Below, piece by piece: positions 17,669 through 27,696 of a DNA stretch of 44,278 bases; positions within the stretch are counted from its first letter, which is position 1, and every line of letters starts with the position of its first letter. Made by a program: the position numbers and the translations under genes. The notes under the pieces were generated by a model, which worked only from the letters and a program-made list of their open reading frames with translations, was not told the origin of the DNA and did not search any database. The stretch comes from Polyangium sp. 15x6 (GTDB taxonomy: Bacteria; Myxococcota_A; Polyangia; Polyangiales; Polyangiaceae), in the NCBI RefSeq assembly GCF_029960785.1, contig NZ_JASBQE010000099.1, positions 1 through 44,278 of the forward strand. The letters run 5' to 3'.

Positions 17669-17731
17669 CCGTCGGCATCCTCTGCCGAGGGCCGCGCGGG
17701 TCGCAGGACTGACATCACGATCCGGGTGGGG

Positions 17732-19246
17732 CTACCGCCCTCGCCGCAGGATTCGACCAATCTTCTTGCCGAGCCCGTCCGGGCTCGCGGGGGCGTTCGC
17801 CACGTCGGCCGCGCCCGCCGAGACGAGCCGCGTCATGCGCTCGGGCGTGAGCGACGAGGCGCACACGAGGACCCGCGCCTGCGGGATGATCCGCGCGACC
17901 TCGGCGATCTGCGCGGCCGCGCCGTCGATGTCGTGGCCCGCGTCGACGAGCACGACGCCGAGCTTCACGCGGGCGTCTTCGTCGAGGGCCTCGAGCGGGA
18001 CCAGATAAATGCCTTGCGACGCGAGTCCCGTGATGCACGCGGGATCGACGCCCGTCGCGCTGGCCATGCGGATCCATCCGACCTCCGTGAGCCCATGCCC
18101 CGGATCGGTCGAATCATGGGCGCGGGCGAGCTGGCCCTCCCATTGCGGGGCGCGCGACTCCCGGCCGCCGAGCGGCTCGTTGCCTTTGCGCGTGACGAGC
18201 TGCGTCGCCAGCGATTGGGGATCGAGCGCGTCTTCCAGTCGCTTTTTCACGACCGCCGCGCTCGCCGGCCTCCGCTCCGGCTGCTTCGCGAGCATTTCGA
18301 GGCGCAACTTTTCGAGCAGCGGCGGCACGGGCTCCGAGCCGGTCGGGCGCGCGAGCGGCGGCGGCGGCAAGAACAGGTGCGCCGAGATGATCTCGATGGA
18401 GTTTTTTCCGAGGAACGGCGGCCTGCCTTGCAGCATCGCCGTCAGGACGCACCCGATCGCATAGATGTCCGTCGAGGGGCCGACGGCGAGCGAATGGCAT
18501 TGCTCGGGGCTCATGTACTCGGGCGTGCCGCCCACGGCCTCGGGCTTCGTGAGCGTCGAGCCTTGATCGTCTTCCTTGGGCAATTCCACGTGCGCGAGGC
18601 CAAAGTCGAGGATCTTGACGGTGCGTTTGCCCCCCACGTCCGTGAGGAAGACGTTCTCCGGTTTCAGGTCGCGGTGCACGATGCCCCGCGCGTGCGCGAC
18701 CTCGAAGGCGTCGAGGATCTGGCCGAGGATGTCCCGCACGTCGGTGAGCGGCGGCGCGGCGTCGCGGTCGCGGAGCCACGAATGCAGCGTGACCCCGACG
18801 AGGTATTCCATCACCAGGTAGGGCAATCCGTCGTCGTCACCGTAATCCATGACGCGCACGGTGTTCGGGTGGTCGAGCAGCGTCGCGGCCCGCGCCTCCC
18901 GGTAAAACCTCCGCACGTAGTCGGGCTCGATCGCGATGTTGTAATGGAGCAGCTTCACCGCGACCGGCATTCGCAAGGTGACGTGCTCGGCGCGGTAGAC
19001 CTCGCCCATGCCGCCCGAGCCGATCCGCGCGAGGAGGCGGTATTTGCCCCCGAGGACGAGCCCGACGTGCGCGCCGCCGCGCTCCTTCGGGATCGGGGGC
19101 ATACGCGGGGCGGCCTGCGGCGAGGGCAGGGTTTGGAGCGTCGTGTGGTGCTGCGCTTCGAGCTCGTCGAGATCGTCGGCCCCGGGCGGGCGAACGCTGA
19201 CGCGCACGGGTTTGGAAGGCGAACGATCGTCGTCGTCGTCGCTCAT
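17732..19246 (-). CDS. Ser/Thr protein kinase with degenerate receiver-like C-terminus
   Basis: The product is 504 residues from ATG 19246, overlapping the upstream LysM/FecR stop by ATGA. An acidic, Pro-rich N-terminus (MSDDDDDRSP) leads to a kinase domain (about 69-350) with GSGGMG, AVKLL, HRDLKPENVFL, DFGLAH and GGTPEYMSPEQ. The kinase residues are intact. There is no transmembrane span. The last 110 residues look like a response-regulator receiver fold: VVLVDAGHDIDG (phospho-acceptor-like Asp), VLVCASSLTPERM, then AGAADVANAPASPDGL. The last segment corresponds to the usual KP motif region but lacks the conserved Lys. I read this as a pseudo-receiver used for protein contact. It is likely cytoplasmic and coupled to the envelope protein encoded just upstream. 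Confidence 0.88.
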   Translation of the reverse strand: MSDDDDDRSPSKPVRVSVRPPGADDLDELEAQHHTTLQTLPSPQAAPRMPPIPKERGGAHVGLVLGGKYRLLARIGSGGMGEVYRAEHVTLRMPVAVKLLHYNIAIEPDYVRRFYREARAATLLDHPNTVRVMDYGDDDGLPYLVMEYLVGVTLHSWLRDRDAAPPLTDVRDILGQILDAFEVAHARGIVHRDLKPENVFLTDVGGKRTVKILDFGLAHVELPKEDDQGSTLTKPEAVGGTPEYMSPEQCHSLAVGPSTDIYAIGCVLTAMLQGRPPFLGKNSIEIISAHLFLPPPPLARPTGSEPVPPLLEKLRLEMLAKQPERRPASAAVVKKRLEDALDPQSLATQLVTRKGNEPLGGRESRAPQWEGQLARAHDSTDPGHGLTEVGWIRMASATGVDPACITGLASQGIYLVPLEALDEDARVKLGVVLVDAGHDIDGAAAQIAEVARIIPQARVLVCASSLTPERMTRLVSAGAADVANAPASPDGLGKKIGRILRRGR

Positions 19247-21585
19247 CGGGTTTCTCTCTCCAGGCGGAATCCGAGCGATCCGGTCACCGTGCCCGCCGCC
19301 TGCCAGGTGACGCTCTCCGCCCGCCCGACCCAGGCGGACAGCGCGAGGAAGACCGACCCGCCCGCCTCGACGCCGGCCATCAGGCCATAAGGAACGACGA
19401 CCGTGCCGTTTTGCCCGATCGTGGCGAGCACGTGCGCGTCGGCGACGACGTACGCCCGGAGCCAGTGCAAAGGATCGTACGTGGCGCCGATGAGCAGATA
19501 CGGCTGTACCCAGGGGATCTGCGCGGAGGGTTCTTCCAGCATGAATCGAGCGCCCGCATTGGCGACCCACGTCATGCGGCCCTCCGCTCCGCCGGCGGCG
19601 GCGCCCACGTCGAACATCAGGTCGCGCCGATGTTCGAGCGGCACACCGATGCGGAAGAGCGGCGCGATTTCGAGCTCGGACGCGCCGCGCTGGAGGACAC
19701 GATAGCGCGCGCCGAGCCACGCCATGTCCTCCGTCGGCACGCTGCCCGGCACCTGGACGGCATCGGCGCGTTCGAAGGGCGTCGTGACGATGAGGGCGTC
19801 GAGCCCGAGCGGGCCGAACGAGCCGCTCACGCGGCCATTGGCCTGGAAGACCGGGCCATTCGCGGTGATGCCGGCGCTCAAGCCGCGGCCGACGGCGAGC
19901 GGCGCCGTCGGGCTGGTCCAGGGCACGGCCGTGACGCCGGCCGGGCGGAAGGGCGGGAGCCACGCGCCGAGCGGACGGAACACCGGGCGCCGCGGCGGAG
20001 GCGGCGGGGGCTTGTCCGGGGCGAGGATCGTGGTCGTGCCGAGGACCTTTCCGCGAGCATCCAGGACGTCGAGCCGCGCCTCGCCGTGCGCGGCGCCGAC
20101 CGGGATCGACGCGAGGAGGACGCCGCCCTCGGCCACGGTGAGCGGGACCGTCTCGACGCGCTCGCCGAGGCGGACGCGGAGGCGCGGCGCGACGCGCTTC
20201 GGGACGTCGATCTCGCCGAGGCCCTTGGTGGCGACACGGACGCGGATCTCGCGCTTCGCCTCGTCGAACGTCGCGGTGGGCGTCGACGCGACGGGCGTGG
20301 GGACGAGGGTGATCCGCTCTTCGAGGCCGCTCTTCGTGCGGAAGCGCAGCGTCTTCGGGGCTTGCTTGAGGAGGTCGATCTCGGCGGGCGGCGGGCCGAA
20401 CGGGCCTTCGTCGAGGGCGACCTCGACCGGGCTCGACGCCGTGAGCGCGAGGACGCCGTAGGGGTTCACCGTGACGGTCTTGCCCTCGAACCGCGCGCCC
20501 TCGCCACGGAGCTCGGCCGCGACGACGTCGATGGTGCGCACGTCCGAGGCGACGCCGAGGTACTCCTCGACGTCGATGGCCCGGACCCGCACGCGGTAGA
20601 GGCCCGGCGGCATCTTCTCGGCGCGGAAGGAGCGCACCTCGGCGGGGATTTCTTCGCGCACGACGAGGTCGTGAAAGCCTTCGTCGCGCGAGACTTCGAG
20701 GCGGTAGGCCTTGGCCTTCTCGACGGGGTTCCAGCTCGTGGTGAGGACGGCCGTGCCCGGGGGCGCGAGCACGACGGACGGCGATCCTCCGTCCTCCCAG
20801 CGCGGCGCGGGGGGCAGCGGGCGCGGCGCGGCCGGAGGCGCCGTTCCCTCGAAGCGCGTGCCGTAGTTCTTCGGGACGCTCACGGTCTTGCCGCCCGACT
20901 GGACCGCGGCCTTGCCGTCGAAGACGGCCACCGTAGTGCGCGCCTTTTTCCGCTCGACGACGGTGTCCTTCGACTCGGCGCGGACCACGCCGCCGTCGGG
21001 CACGGCGACCTCGGCCGGCTCGCCGCGCAGCGCGGAGAGCCCCGCCTGCACCTCGCCCGCCTCGATCTCGACCGTCGGCGGCGTCTTCGAGACGCGCGTC
21101 TTGCCCGCGGTCCCGTAGATCACGACGAGCGTGTTCTGCGCGAGGAAGACGTGCGTGTGGTCGATGAACTCGATGTGCGCGCGCCCCTCGTCCATCGTCT
21201 GGACGTTGTGGTTGCGGTAGAGCGCGGTGCCCGTCGCGATCGCGTCCCACGCGCCGCCGGAGGGCCTGCCGCGCACGTCGGGGTGGCTCGATTTGATGCG
21301 CGCGTCGGGCACGCTCGTGACGCCCTTCGGCAGGATCAGCGTGATCCCTTCGGGCAAGGGCTTGCGGCTCGTGCAGTCGACGCGGTTGTAGCGGCTCACG
21401 AGCGGCACGTGCGCGGCCGCGCCGTACATCACCTTCGCGATGTCCTCGCACGTCTCGCCCTTCTGCACGCCCCAGTGCACGATGGGCTCGAGGAAGCCGG
21501 GCGGCGGCGGCGCGTCTGCGTAGGCGCGCGGCGCGAGGAGCACGAGGGCCAGGGCGGCCAAGGCTCCTTTCGCTGCTGTGCGCAT
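19243..21585 (-). CDS. Exported LysM-FecR protein with beta-barrel-like C-terminus
   Basis: The product is 780 residues. ATG 21585 is chosen because GGAGGA sits 6 bases before it; the ATG at 21591 directly abuts that Shine-Dalgarno. A signal peptide (LALVLLAPRAYADA) is followed by a LysM module (VQKGETCEDIAKVMYG...LPEGITLILPKG, about 35-85) for peptidoglycan binding. A FecR-like domain (about 105-230: HIEFIDHTHVFLAQNTLVVI...VEIEAGEVQAG...VAVFDGKAAVQ) comes next, then a fibronectin-like region (VLTTSWNPVEKAKAYRLEVS). The last ~200 residues are Gly/aromatic beta-rich (PYLLIGATYDPLHWLRAYVV; SVFLALSAWVGRAE), resembling an outer-membrane barrel. It probably bridges the cell wall and outer membrane and may inform the downstream kinase. 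Confidence 0.85.
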   Translation of the reverse strand: MRTAAKGALAALALVLLAPRAYADAPPPPGFLEPIVHWGVQKGETCEDIAKVMYGAAAHVPLVSRYNRVDCTSRKPLPEGITLILPKGVTSVPDARIKSSHPDVRGRPSGGAWDAIATGTALYRNHNVQTMDEGRAHIEFIDHTHVFLAQNTLVVIYGTAGKTRVSKTPPTVEIEAGEVQAGLSALRGEPAEVAVPDGGVVRAESKDTVVERKKARTTVAVFDGKAAVQSGGKTVSVPKNYGTRFEGTAPPAAPRPLPPAPRWEDGGSPSVVLAPPGTAVLTTSWNPVEKAKAYRLEVSRDEGFHDLVVREEIPAEVRSFRAEKMPPGLYRVRVRAIDVEEYLGVASDVRTIDVVAAELRGEGARFEGKTVTVNPYGVLALTASSPVEVALDEGPFGPPPAEIDLLKQAPKTLRFRTKSGLEERITLVPTPVASTPTATFDEAKREIRVRVATKGLGEIDVPKRVAPRLRVRLGERVETVPLTVAEGGVLLASIPVGAAHGEARLDVLDARGKVLGTTTILAPDKPPPPPPRRPVFRPLGAWLPPFRPAGVTAVPWTSPTAPLAVGRGLSAGITANGPVFQANGRVSGSFGPLGLDALIVTTPFERADAVQVPGSVPTEDMAWLGARYRVLQRGASELEIAPLFRIGVPLEHRRDLMFDVGAAAGGAEGRMTWVANAGARFMLEEPSAQIPWVQPYLLIGATYDPLHWLRAYVVADAHVLATIGQNGTVVVPYGLMAGVEAGGSVFLALSAWVGRAESVTWQAAGTVTGSLGFRLERETR

Positions 21586-21747
21586 GCCCATTCCTCCGAA
21601 GGCGCGCCACGCCGAACCGCGCCGTGGTCGCCAGCATAGACGCGGTTCGTGGCGCCTGGCGAGGCCCGCGCGTCCTGCCGTGGACGACCCGCCGTCCACT
21701 TCGTTTCGAGTTGCCCCCTTGCGCCCTCTGCCATAGCGTCGCACCCC

Positions 21748-23490
21748 ATGGTCGCCCGGCTGGTCCGCTCCTTCGCGTGCGCGGGCGCCGTGTGGCTCAC
21801 GCCCGTCCTGGCGAGCGCGCAGACGGCGACCGCGCTGGAGCGCCTCGAACCCGCTCCCGCAGGCGACGGGTTTTTCGCCGTGCCGCGCGCCGACGTGCCC
21901 GGCCACCTCCGCGCCTCGGCCGCGCTCGTGTTCTCGTACGCCGATTCGCCGCTCTCGCTCCGCGTGGGGGCGGGGGATGCGGCACGGGACGCCGGCGAGG
22001 TGGTCTCGTATCAGGTCACCGGGCACGTGCTCGCCGCGATCGAGATCCGTCGGTTCTTGAAGTTCGATGTCGACGTGCCGGTCACGCTCGCGCAGGGCGG
22101 GGATTCTCCCTCGATCACGGGCCTCGTCTCCGCGCTCCCGCCGGGCACGCAAGTCACCTACGGTTCGCCCGAGGGCGCCGCGATGAACGATCTGCGGCTC
22201 GGCTTGCGCCTCGTGCTCTTGCCCCAGCGCGGCGCGATCCCCGCGGCGAGCCTCGTCTACGCGGTCTGGGTGCCGACGGGCGACGAGACCGCGTTCACGG
22301 GCACGGGCGAGGTGCGGCACATGCCCTCGATCGTCGTGGGGGCCGACATGGGCCGGTTTTCCTACTCGATCGCGCTCGGGCGGCGCGTGCAGGACACGCG
22401 CGGCGGGCTCGGGTTGCTCGGCGGAGAGCTCGTCGCGGGAGGCGCGATCGCCGGGCGTTTCGGGCGGTTTTCAGCGTACGGGGAGCTCTACGGGTCGACG
22501 GTGACCGTGGAGGCCTCGCCGTTCGGGCGCGGGACGACGAACATCGAGCTCCTGCTCGGTGGACGCGCCACCGTGGGGCCGCTCTCGTTCGGCCTCGCGG
22601 GCGGGCCCGGGCTCACGGCCGGCGTCGGGACGCCGACGTTCCGGCTCGTGGCGAGCGTCGGAGCGTCGTTCGACGTGCCGCAGAAGGCGCAGGCGAGGGG
22701 GGAGGTCGCGACGAACGCCGGGGATCCGAAGGCGGGCTCGAAGGGGAATTCGAAAGGGAAAACCGGGGCGGGCGTCGATGTCGCCGCGGCGCCGGACGCC
22801 GACGGCGACGGTATTCCGGATTCGAACGATGTTTGTCCGGACCGCGCCGGCGACGCGACGCCCACGGCCAAGCGTCCCGGGTGTCCGCCCGATCGAGACG
22901 GCGACGCCATCGCGGACGCCGACGATGTCTGTCCCGACGAGCCCGGCGTGGCGAGCGCGGATCCCGCGCGTTTCGGCTGCGCGCTCGACACGGACGGCGA
23001 CGGGATCGCCGACGCGGTCGACGCTTGTCCCAAGGAGCGCGGCGAGGCGAACGCGGATCCCAAGATCACCGGCTGCCCCGCGTCCGTGCGCGTCGAGGGC
23101 ACGCAGATCGTGATCCTGCAGGAGGTCAACTTCGCCACGGGCAGCGACGTGATCGCGCCCGAGAGTTACGCGCTCCTGGAGCAGGTCGGCTCGGTGCTCG
23201 CGCAGCACCCGGAGATCGCACGCGTGGCGATCGACGGGCACACGGACAACGTCGGCGCCGAGCGGGCGAACGTCACGCTGTCGCAGCGGCGCGCCGTCGC
23301 GGTCGTGCGCTGGCTCGTGGATCACGGCGTCGACGCGCGACGGCTGGAGGCGCGTGGCTTCGGTCCGCGCAGGCCGGTCGCGAGCAACGACAAGCCCGAA
23401 GGGCGCGCGAAGAACCGCCGCGTGGAGTTCCAGATCCTCCGCCGCACGCAGCTCGGCGAGGCCGGCTGGAAGGAAGGCGCCGCGAAGTGA
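21748..23490 (+). CDS. OmpA-family outer-membrane protein with thrombospondin type 3 repeats
   Basis: The product is 580 residues from ATG 21748, which gives a proper signal peptide (MVARLVRSFACAGAVWLTPV, cleavage after ASAQ). Residues about 30-310 are beta-rich with porin-like strands (LVFSYADSPLSLRV; FGRFSAYGELYGSTVTV). A Gly/Lys linker leads to three Asp-rich calcium-binding TSP3 repeats (DADGDGIPDSNDVCPD, DRDGDAIADADDVCPD, DTDGDGIADAVDACP). The C-terminal OmpA domain binds peptidoglycan: ILQEVNFATGSDVIAPES, VAIDGHTDNVGAERANVTLS, LEARGFGPRRPVASN, GRAKNRRVEFQIL. Its stop overlaps the cyclase start (GTGA), so the two are translationally coupled. Confidence 0.93.
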   Translation: MVARLVRSFACAGAVWLTPVLASAQTATALERLEPAPAGDGFFAVPRADVPGHLRASAALVFSYADSPLSLRVGAGDAARDAGEVVSYQVTGHVLAAIEIRRFLKFDVDVPVTLAQGGDSPSITGLVSALPPGTQVTYGSPEGAAMNDLRLGLRLVLLPQRGAIPAASLVYAVWVPTGDETAFTGTGEVRHMPSIVVGADMGRFSYSIALGRRVQDTRGGLGLLGGELVAGGAIAGRFGRFSAYGELYGSTVTVEASPFGRGTTNIELLLGGRATVGPLSFGLAGGPGLTAGVGTPTFRLVASVGASFDVPQKAQARGEVATNAGDPKAGSKGNSKGKTGAGVDVAAAPDADGDGIPDSNDVCPDRAGDATPTAKRPGCPPDRDGDAIADADDVCPDEPGVASADPARFGCALDTDGDGIADAVDACPKERGEANADPKITGCPASVRVEGTQIVILQEVNFATGSDVIAPESYALLEQVGSVLAQHPEIARVAIDGHTDNVGAERANVTLSQRRAVAVVRWLVDHGVDARRLEARGFGPRRPVASNDKPEGRAKNRRVEFQILRRTQLGEAGWKEGAAK

Positions 23491-25259
23491 AGCTCGGTTC
23501 CATCGGCGCACGCGCGCTCCTGCTCTTCGCCGCGGTCGGGCTCGTGCCCGTCGGCGCGGTCGTGGCGCTTTTGCTGTCCGTGAACCGCCAGGCGGTGCAG
23601 ACGAGCGAGCAGCAGCTCCAGGCCGCCGTGCTGGAGGAGCTCGAGCGCGTCGCGATGCGTCACGTCGAGGGCGTGCGCGTGGACGCCGACGCCGTGGCGT
23701 TCGCGCTTTACCAGGCCGCAAACGGAAAACCCGCCGCCGGCGCGGGCGACGGGCTCGAGGCGGTGCGCGCGACCCTCGGCACGCGCCGCGAGCTCGACGC
23801 CGTGCGCTTCGAGGTGCCCGAGCGCGGCGTGAGCACGGTGCTGCGGCAAAAAGGGGACGACGTCGAGGCGGGCGCCGACGTGCCGGCCTCGACGCCCGAG
23901 ACGAGAAAGGCCGCCGACGAGCACGGCATGGGCGTGTCGCTGCTCGGGCCGGGCAAGGGGCTGCTCGTCGTGCCGATCCCCGCGGTCGAGGGCGCGGCCA
24001 CGAAGGCGCGCGGCTACGTCACCGCCGCGCTCGACGTCGCCGATCTCCAGCGCGAGATCGACGACATCGCGGGCCGTCGCTTCGGCGGCGCCGTCGGACT
24101 CGTCGTGGTCGACGCGACGCGGCGCAGCGTCGCATCGCACGGCATGCCCGAGATCGGGGCCTTCGCCGATACGTCGAACCACCCGCTCTGGACGGGTTTT
24201 TCCAAGGAGAACCCCGGCGTCGTGGGCGTGGTGCGCGTCGCGCCGTATCGCGCGGAAAGCGGAGCGGACATGATCGGCGTGGTCCGCTTCCTGCCGGGCC
24301 TCGGCTGGGGCGTCGCGCTCGCGCGTCGCGAAGAAGACGCCTTCGCCGTGCTGTCGGCCATGCAGCGGCGCGGCGCGCTCGTCGCGCTCGGCGCGGCGCT
24401 GCTCGCGCTCGCGGCGGCGGCCTTCTCGGCGCGCTGGATCGCGCGGCCGATCGTGCACCTCGCGGGGCAAGCGCGGCTCGTCGGCGAGCGTCGCTGGCGG
24501 GAGCTCGCGCTCACGTCGTCACGCACCGACGAGATCGGCACGCTCACGACCGAGCTGTCGCGCATGGCGAACGACCTCGAAGGCAGCGAGATCGAGATCG
24601 CACGCCAGGCCCGTCAGCGCGCGGATCTCGGCCGTTTCCTGAGCAAGGAGCTCGTCGAGGCGATCGTGAGCGGCCGGCACGAGCTCGCCCTCGGCGGGCG
24701 CCGCGCCGCGGTCAGCGTGCTCTTCGCCGACGTCGTCGCCTTCACCCCGCTCGCGGAGACGAGGCCGGCCGAGGAGGTCGTGGCGCTCCTGAACGAGCTC
24801 TTTTCAGTGCTCACGGAGGTCGTCTTCCGCCACGGCGGCACCGTCGACAAGTTCATCGGCGACTGCATCATGGCCGTCTGGGGCGCGCCCGTCGCCCAGG
24901 AGGATCACGCCGCCCGCGCCCTCGCCGCGGCCGAGGACATGATGCGTTTCCTCGAGACCGCGAACGAGTCGTTCCGCGAGCGCTACGGCACGACCATCGA
25001 GCTCGGCATCGGCATCAACTCCGGCGAGGTCCTCGTGGGCAACATCGGCTCGGACAAGCGGATGGAGTACACGGTGATCGGTGACGTGGTGAACGTGGCC
25101 GCGCGGCTCGAGGCGATCGCGCGCCCGAACCAGGTCCTCGTCGCGGAGGCCACACACGCGCTCGTGGCGAGCGGCACGTTCGAGCTTTCGCCCCTCGGCG
25201 AGCGCGCGCTCACGGGCCGGAGCGCGGCCACGAAGGTCTACGAGCTCGTGACGGCGTGA
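23487..25259 (+). CDS. Membrane class III adenylate/guanylate cyclase
   Basis: The product is 590 residues from GTG 23487, overlapping the OmpA stop. TM1 is near residues 8-30. A periplasmic Cache-like sensor (about 31-285) is followed by TM2 (ALVALGAALLALAAAAFSA), a HAMP segment (RPIVHLAGQARLVGERRW...TDEIGTL), and the cyclase homology domain (about 400-590). Catalytic features are present: metal Asp in SVLFADVVAFT, DKFIGDCIMAVWGAP (substrate Lys and second metal Asp), and YTVIGDVVNVAARLE with the Asp typical of ATP specificity and the transition-state Arg. cAMP production is therefore likely. Coupling to an OmpA/TSP3 protein suggests envelope or calcium-linked input, which is inference. Confidence 0.93.
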   Translation: MKLGSIGARALLLFAAVGLVPVGAVVALLLSVNRQAVQTSEQQLQAAVLEELERVAMRHVEGVRVDADAVAFALYQAANGKPAAGAGDGLEAVRATLGTRRELDAVRFEVPERGVSTVLRQKGDDVEAGADVPASTPETRKAADEHGMGVSLLGPGKGLLVVPIPAVEGAATKARGYVTAALDVADLQREIDDIAGRRFGGAVGLVVVDATRRSVASHGMPEIGAFADTSNHPLWTGFSKENPGVVGVVRVAPYRAESGADMIGVVRFLPGLGWGVALARREEDAFAVLSAMQRRGALVALGAALLALAAAAFSARWIARPIVHLAGQARLVGERRWRELALTSSRTDEIGTLTTELSRMANDLEGSEIEIARQARQRADLGRFLSKELVEAIVSGRHELALGGRRAAVSVLFADVVAFTPLAETRPAEEVVALLNELFSVLTEVVFRHGGTVDKFIGDCIMAVWGAPVAQEDHAARALAAAEDMMRFLETANESFRERYGTTIELGIGINSGEVLVGNIGSDKRMEYTVIGDVVNVAARLEAIARPNQVLVAEATHALVASGTFELSPLGERALTGRSAATKVYELVTA

Positions 25260-25360
25260 CCGAGCTATCGGCAGACCACCTCGATGCGGCACTTTCCGCC
25301 GGATCCCTGACAGCATCGCAAGACCTCGGGCGCTCGCATGGGCTAGAGTAGGCGCGCGCA

Positions 25361-26773
<1,413 letters not shown>

Positions 26774-26777
26774 AGCT

Positions 26778-27611
26778 TCAGCGCTTCGCCCGCGCAGCGC
26801 GGCGCGCGAGCAGGAGGTGCCGGAGCGCGGCGGCGGCGGGAGGCAGGCGATCCTCGCCGCGATGCACGATGTGCATGGGCCTGACGATGGGCGTCGCCGG
26901 GTGCGGCACCTCGACGAGCCGACCGAGGGCGAGGTCATGCTCGACGGCGAAGCGACTCACGAGCGCGACGCCGATCCCCGCGCGCACGTTCCCCTTCACG
27001 GCCGCGATGCTCCCGAGCTCCATGACGACGTCGGCATCCGGAAAATGCTGGTCGAGCAGGGCGCGTGTCGTCGAGCCCCGGCCGAACGTCACGAAGGGAG
27101 CGCCCTCCGTCGGCAGACCCGGCGCGGCGACGAGGATGAGCTGATCGTCGATCCAGGGCTCTCCCTCCGGATGCGTGACCACGCCGAGATCGATCTCCCC
27201 GCGCTCGAGCGCGTCGAGCACCTCGGCCGTCGTCGCTTCCCGAAGGCGAAACCGCACCCCGGGATGCGTCGCCCGGAAGGCCGAGAGCGTGGGCGGCAAG
27301 AGGTACGTGCACGCCGTCGCGCCCGCGCCGAGCCGCACCTCTCCGGCTTCGAGCCCCTCGACCTCGGCCACGGCGCGCATGGCATCACCCACGGCCGCGA
27401 GGATGTGAAGCGCGCGCGGCAAGAGAACACGCCCGGCGGCGGTCAGGCTCGTGCCGGCGCGGTCCCGATGGAGGAGCCGCGCGCCGAACGCCTCTTCGAG
27501 CCGCTGAATGGACGCCGTGAGCGCCGGCTGCGAAAGGTGCGCATGCCGCGCGGCCCTCGTGAACGTCCCGTGTTCGGCGATGAGGACGAAATGCCGAAGG
27601 GCATCCAGCAT
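26778..27611 (-). CDS. LysR-family transcriptional regulator
   Basis: The 277-residue protein begins MLDALRHFVLIAEHGTFTRA with the canonical N-terminal winged helix-turn-helix (AARHAHLSQPALTASIQRLE). The effector-binding domain is visible (GEVRLGAGATACTYLLPPTL; ERGEIDLGVVTHPEG; VKGNVRAGIGVALVSRF). Length and layout are typical, slightly short. It is divergent from a TauE/SafE-type permease, so it most likely controls that gene and itself. The inducer is unknown. A 22-base dyad lies in the shared intergenic region. Confidence 0.92.
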   Translation of the reverse strand: MLDALRHFVLIAEHGTFTRAARHAHLSQPALTASIQRLEEAFGARLLHRDRAGTSLTAAGRVLLPRALHILAAVGDAMRAVAEVEGLEAGEVRLGAGATACTYLLPPTLSAFRATHPGVRFRLREATTAEVLDALERGEIDLGVVTHPEGEPWIDDQLILVAAPGLPTEGAPFVTFGRGSTTRALLDQHFPDADVVMELGSIAAVKGNVRAGIGVALVSRFAVEHDLALGRLVEVPHPATPIVRPMHIVHRGEDRLPPAAAALRHLLLARRAARAKR

Positions 27612-27632
27612 CAGCCGAAGTTATCACAGCCT

Positions 27633-27654
27633 TCCGAACAATCGATTGGTCCGA
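27633..27654. promoter_or_regulatory. LysR-type operator candidate
   Basis: A dyad centred on ATCGAT in which 9 of 11 half-site positions are symmetric (half sites TCCGAACAATC and TCGGACCAATC read on opposite strands). It lies between the divergent LysR (start 27611) and TauE/SafE (start 27697) genes, in the usual place for autoregulation and target control. It contains T-N11-A spacing. Confidence 0.6.
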
Positions 27655-27696
27655 TGACGGCGGAGCCCCTACGTCTGGGATCGAGGAGGTGAAGCG

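Noticed and set aside
19246-21637. In-frame upstream extension of the kinase gene (open to 21637)
   Set aside because: The upstream part is an off-frame shadow of the LysM/FecR gene; the kinase starts at the ATGA overlap (19246).
19411-21639. A 742-codon plus-strand open frame
   Set aside because: Antisense to the LysM/FecR gene, with Arg/Asp/Glu-rich translation and no motifs.
21624-23486. Long upstream extension of the cyclase frame
   Set aside because: It overlaps the OmpA gene in another frame and is Arg-rich. The cyclase N-terminal transmembrane segment begins right after GTG 23487.
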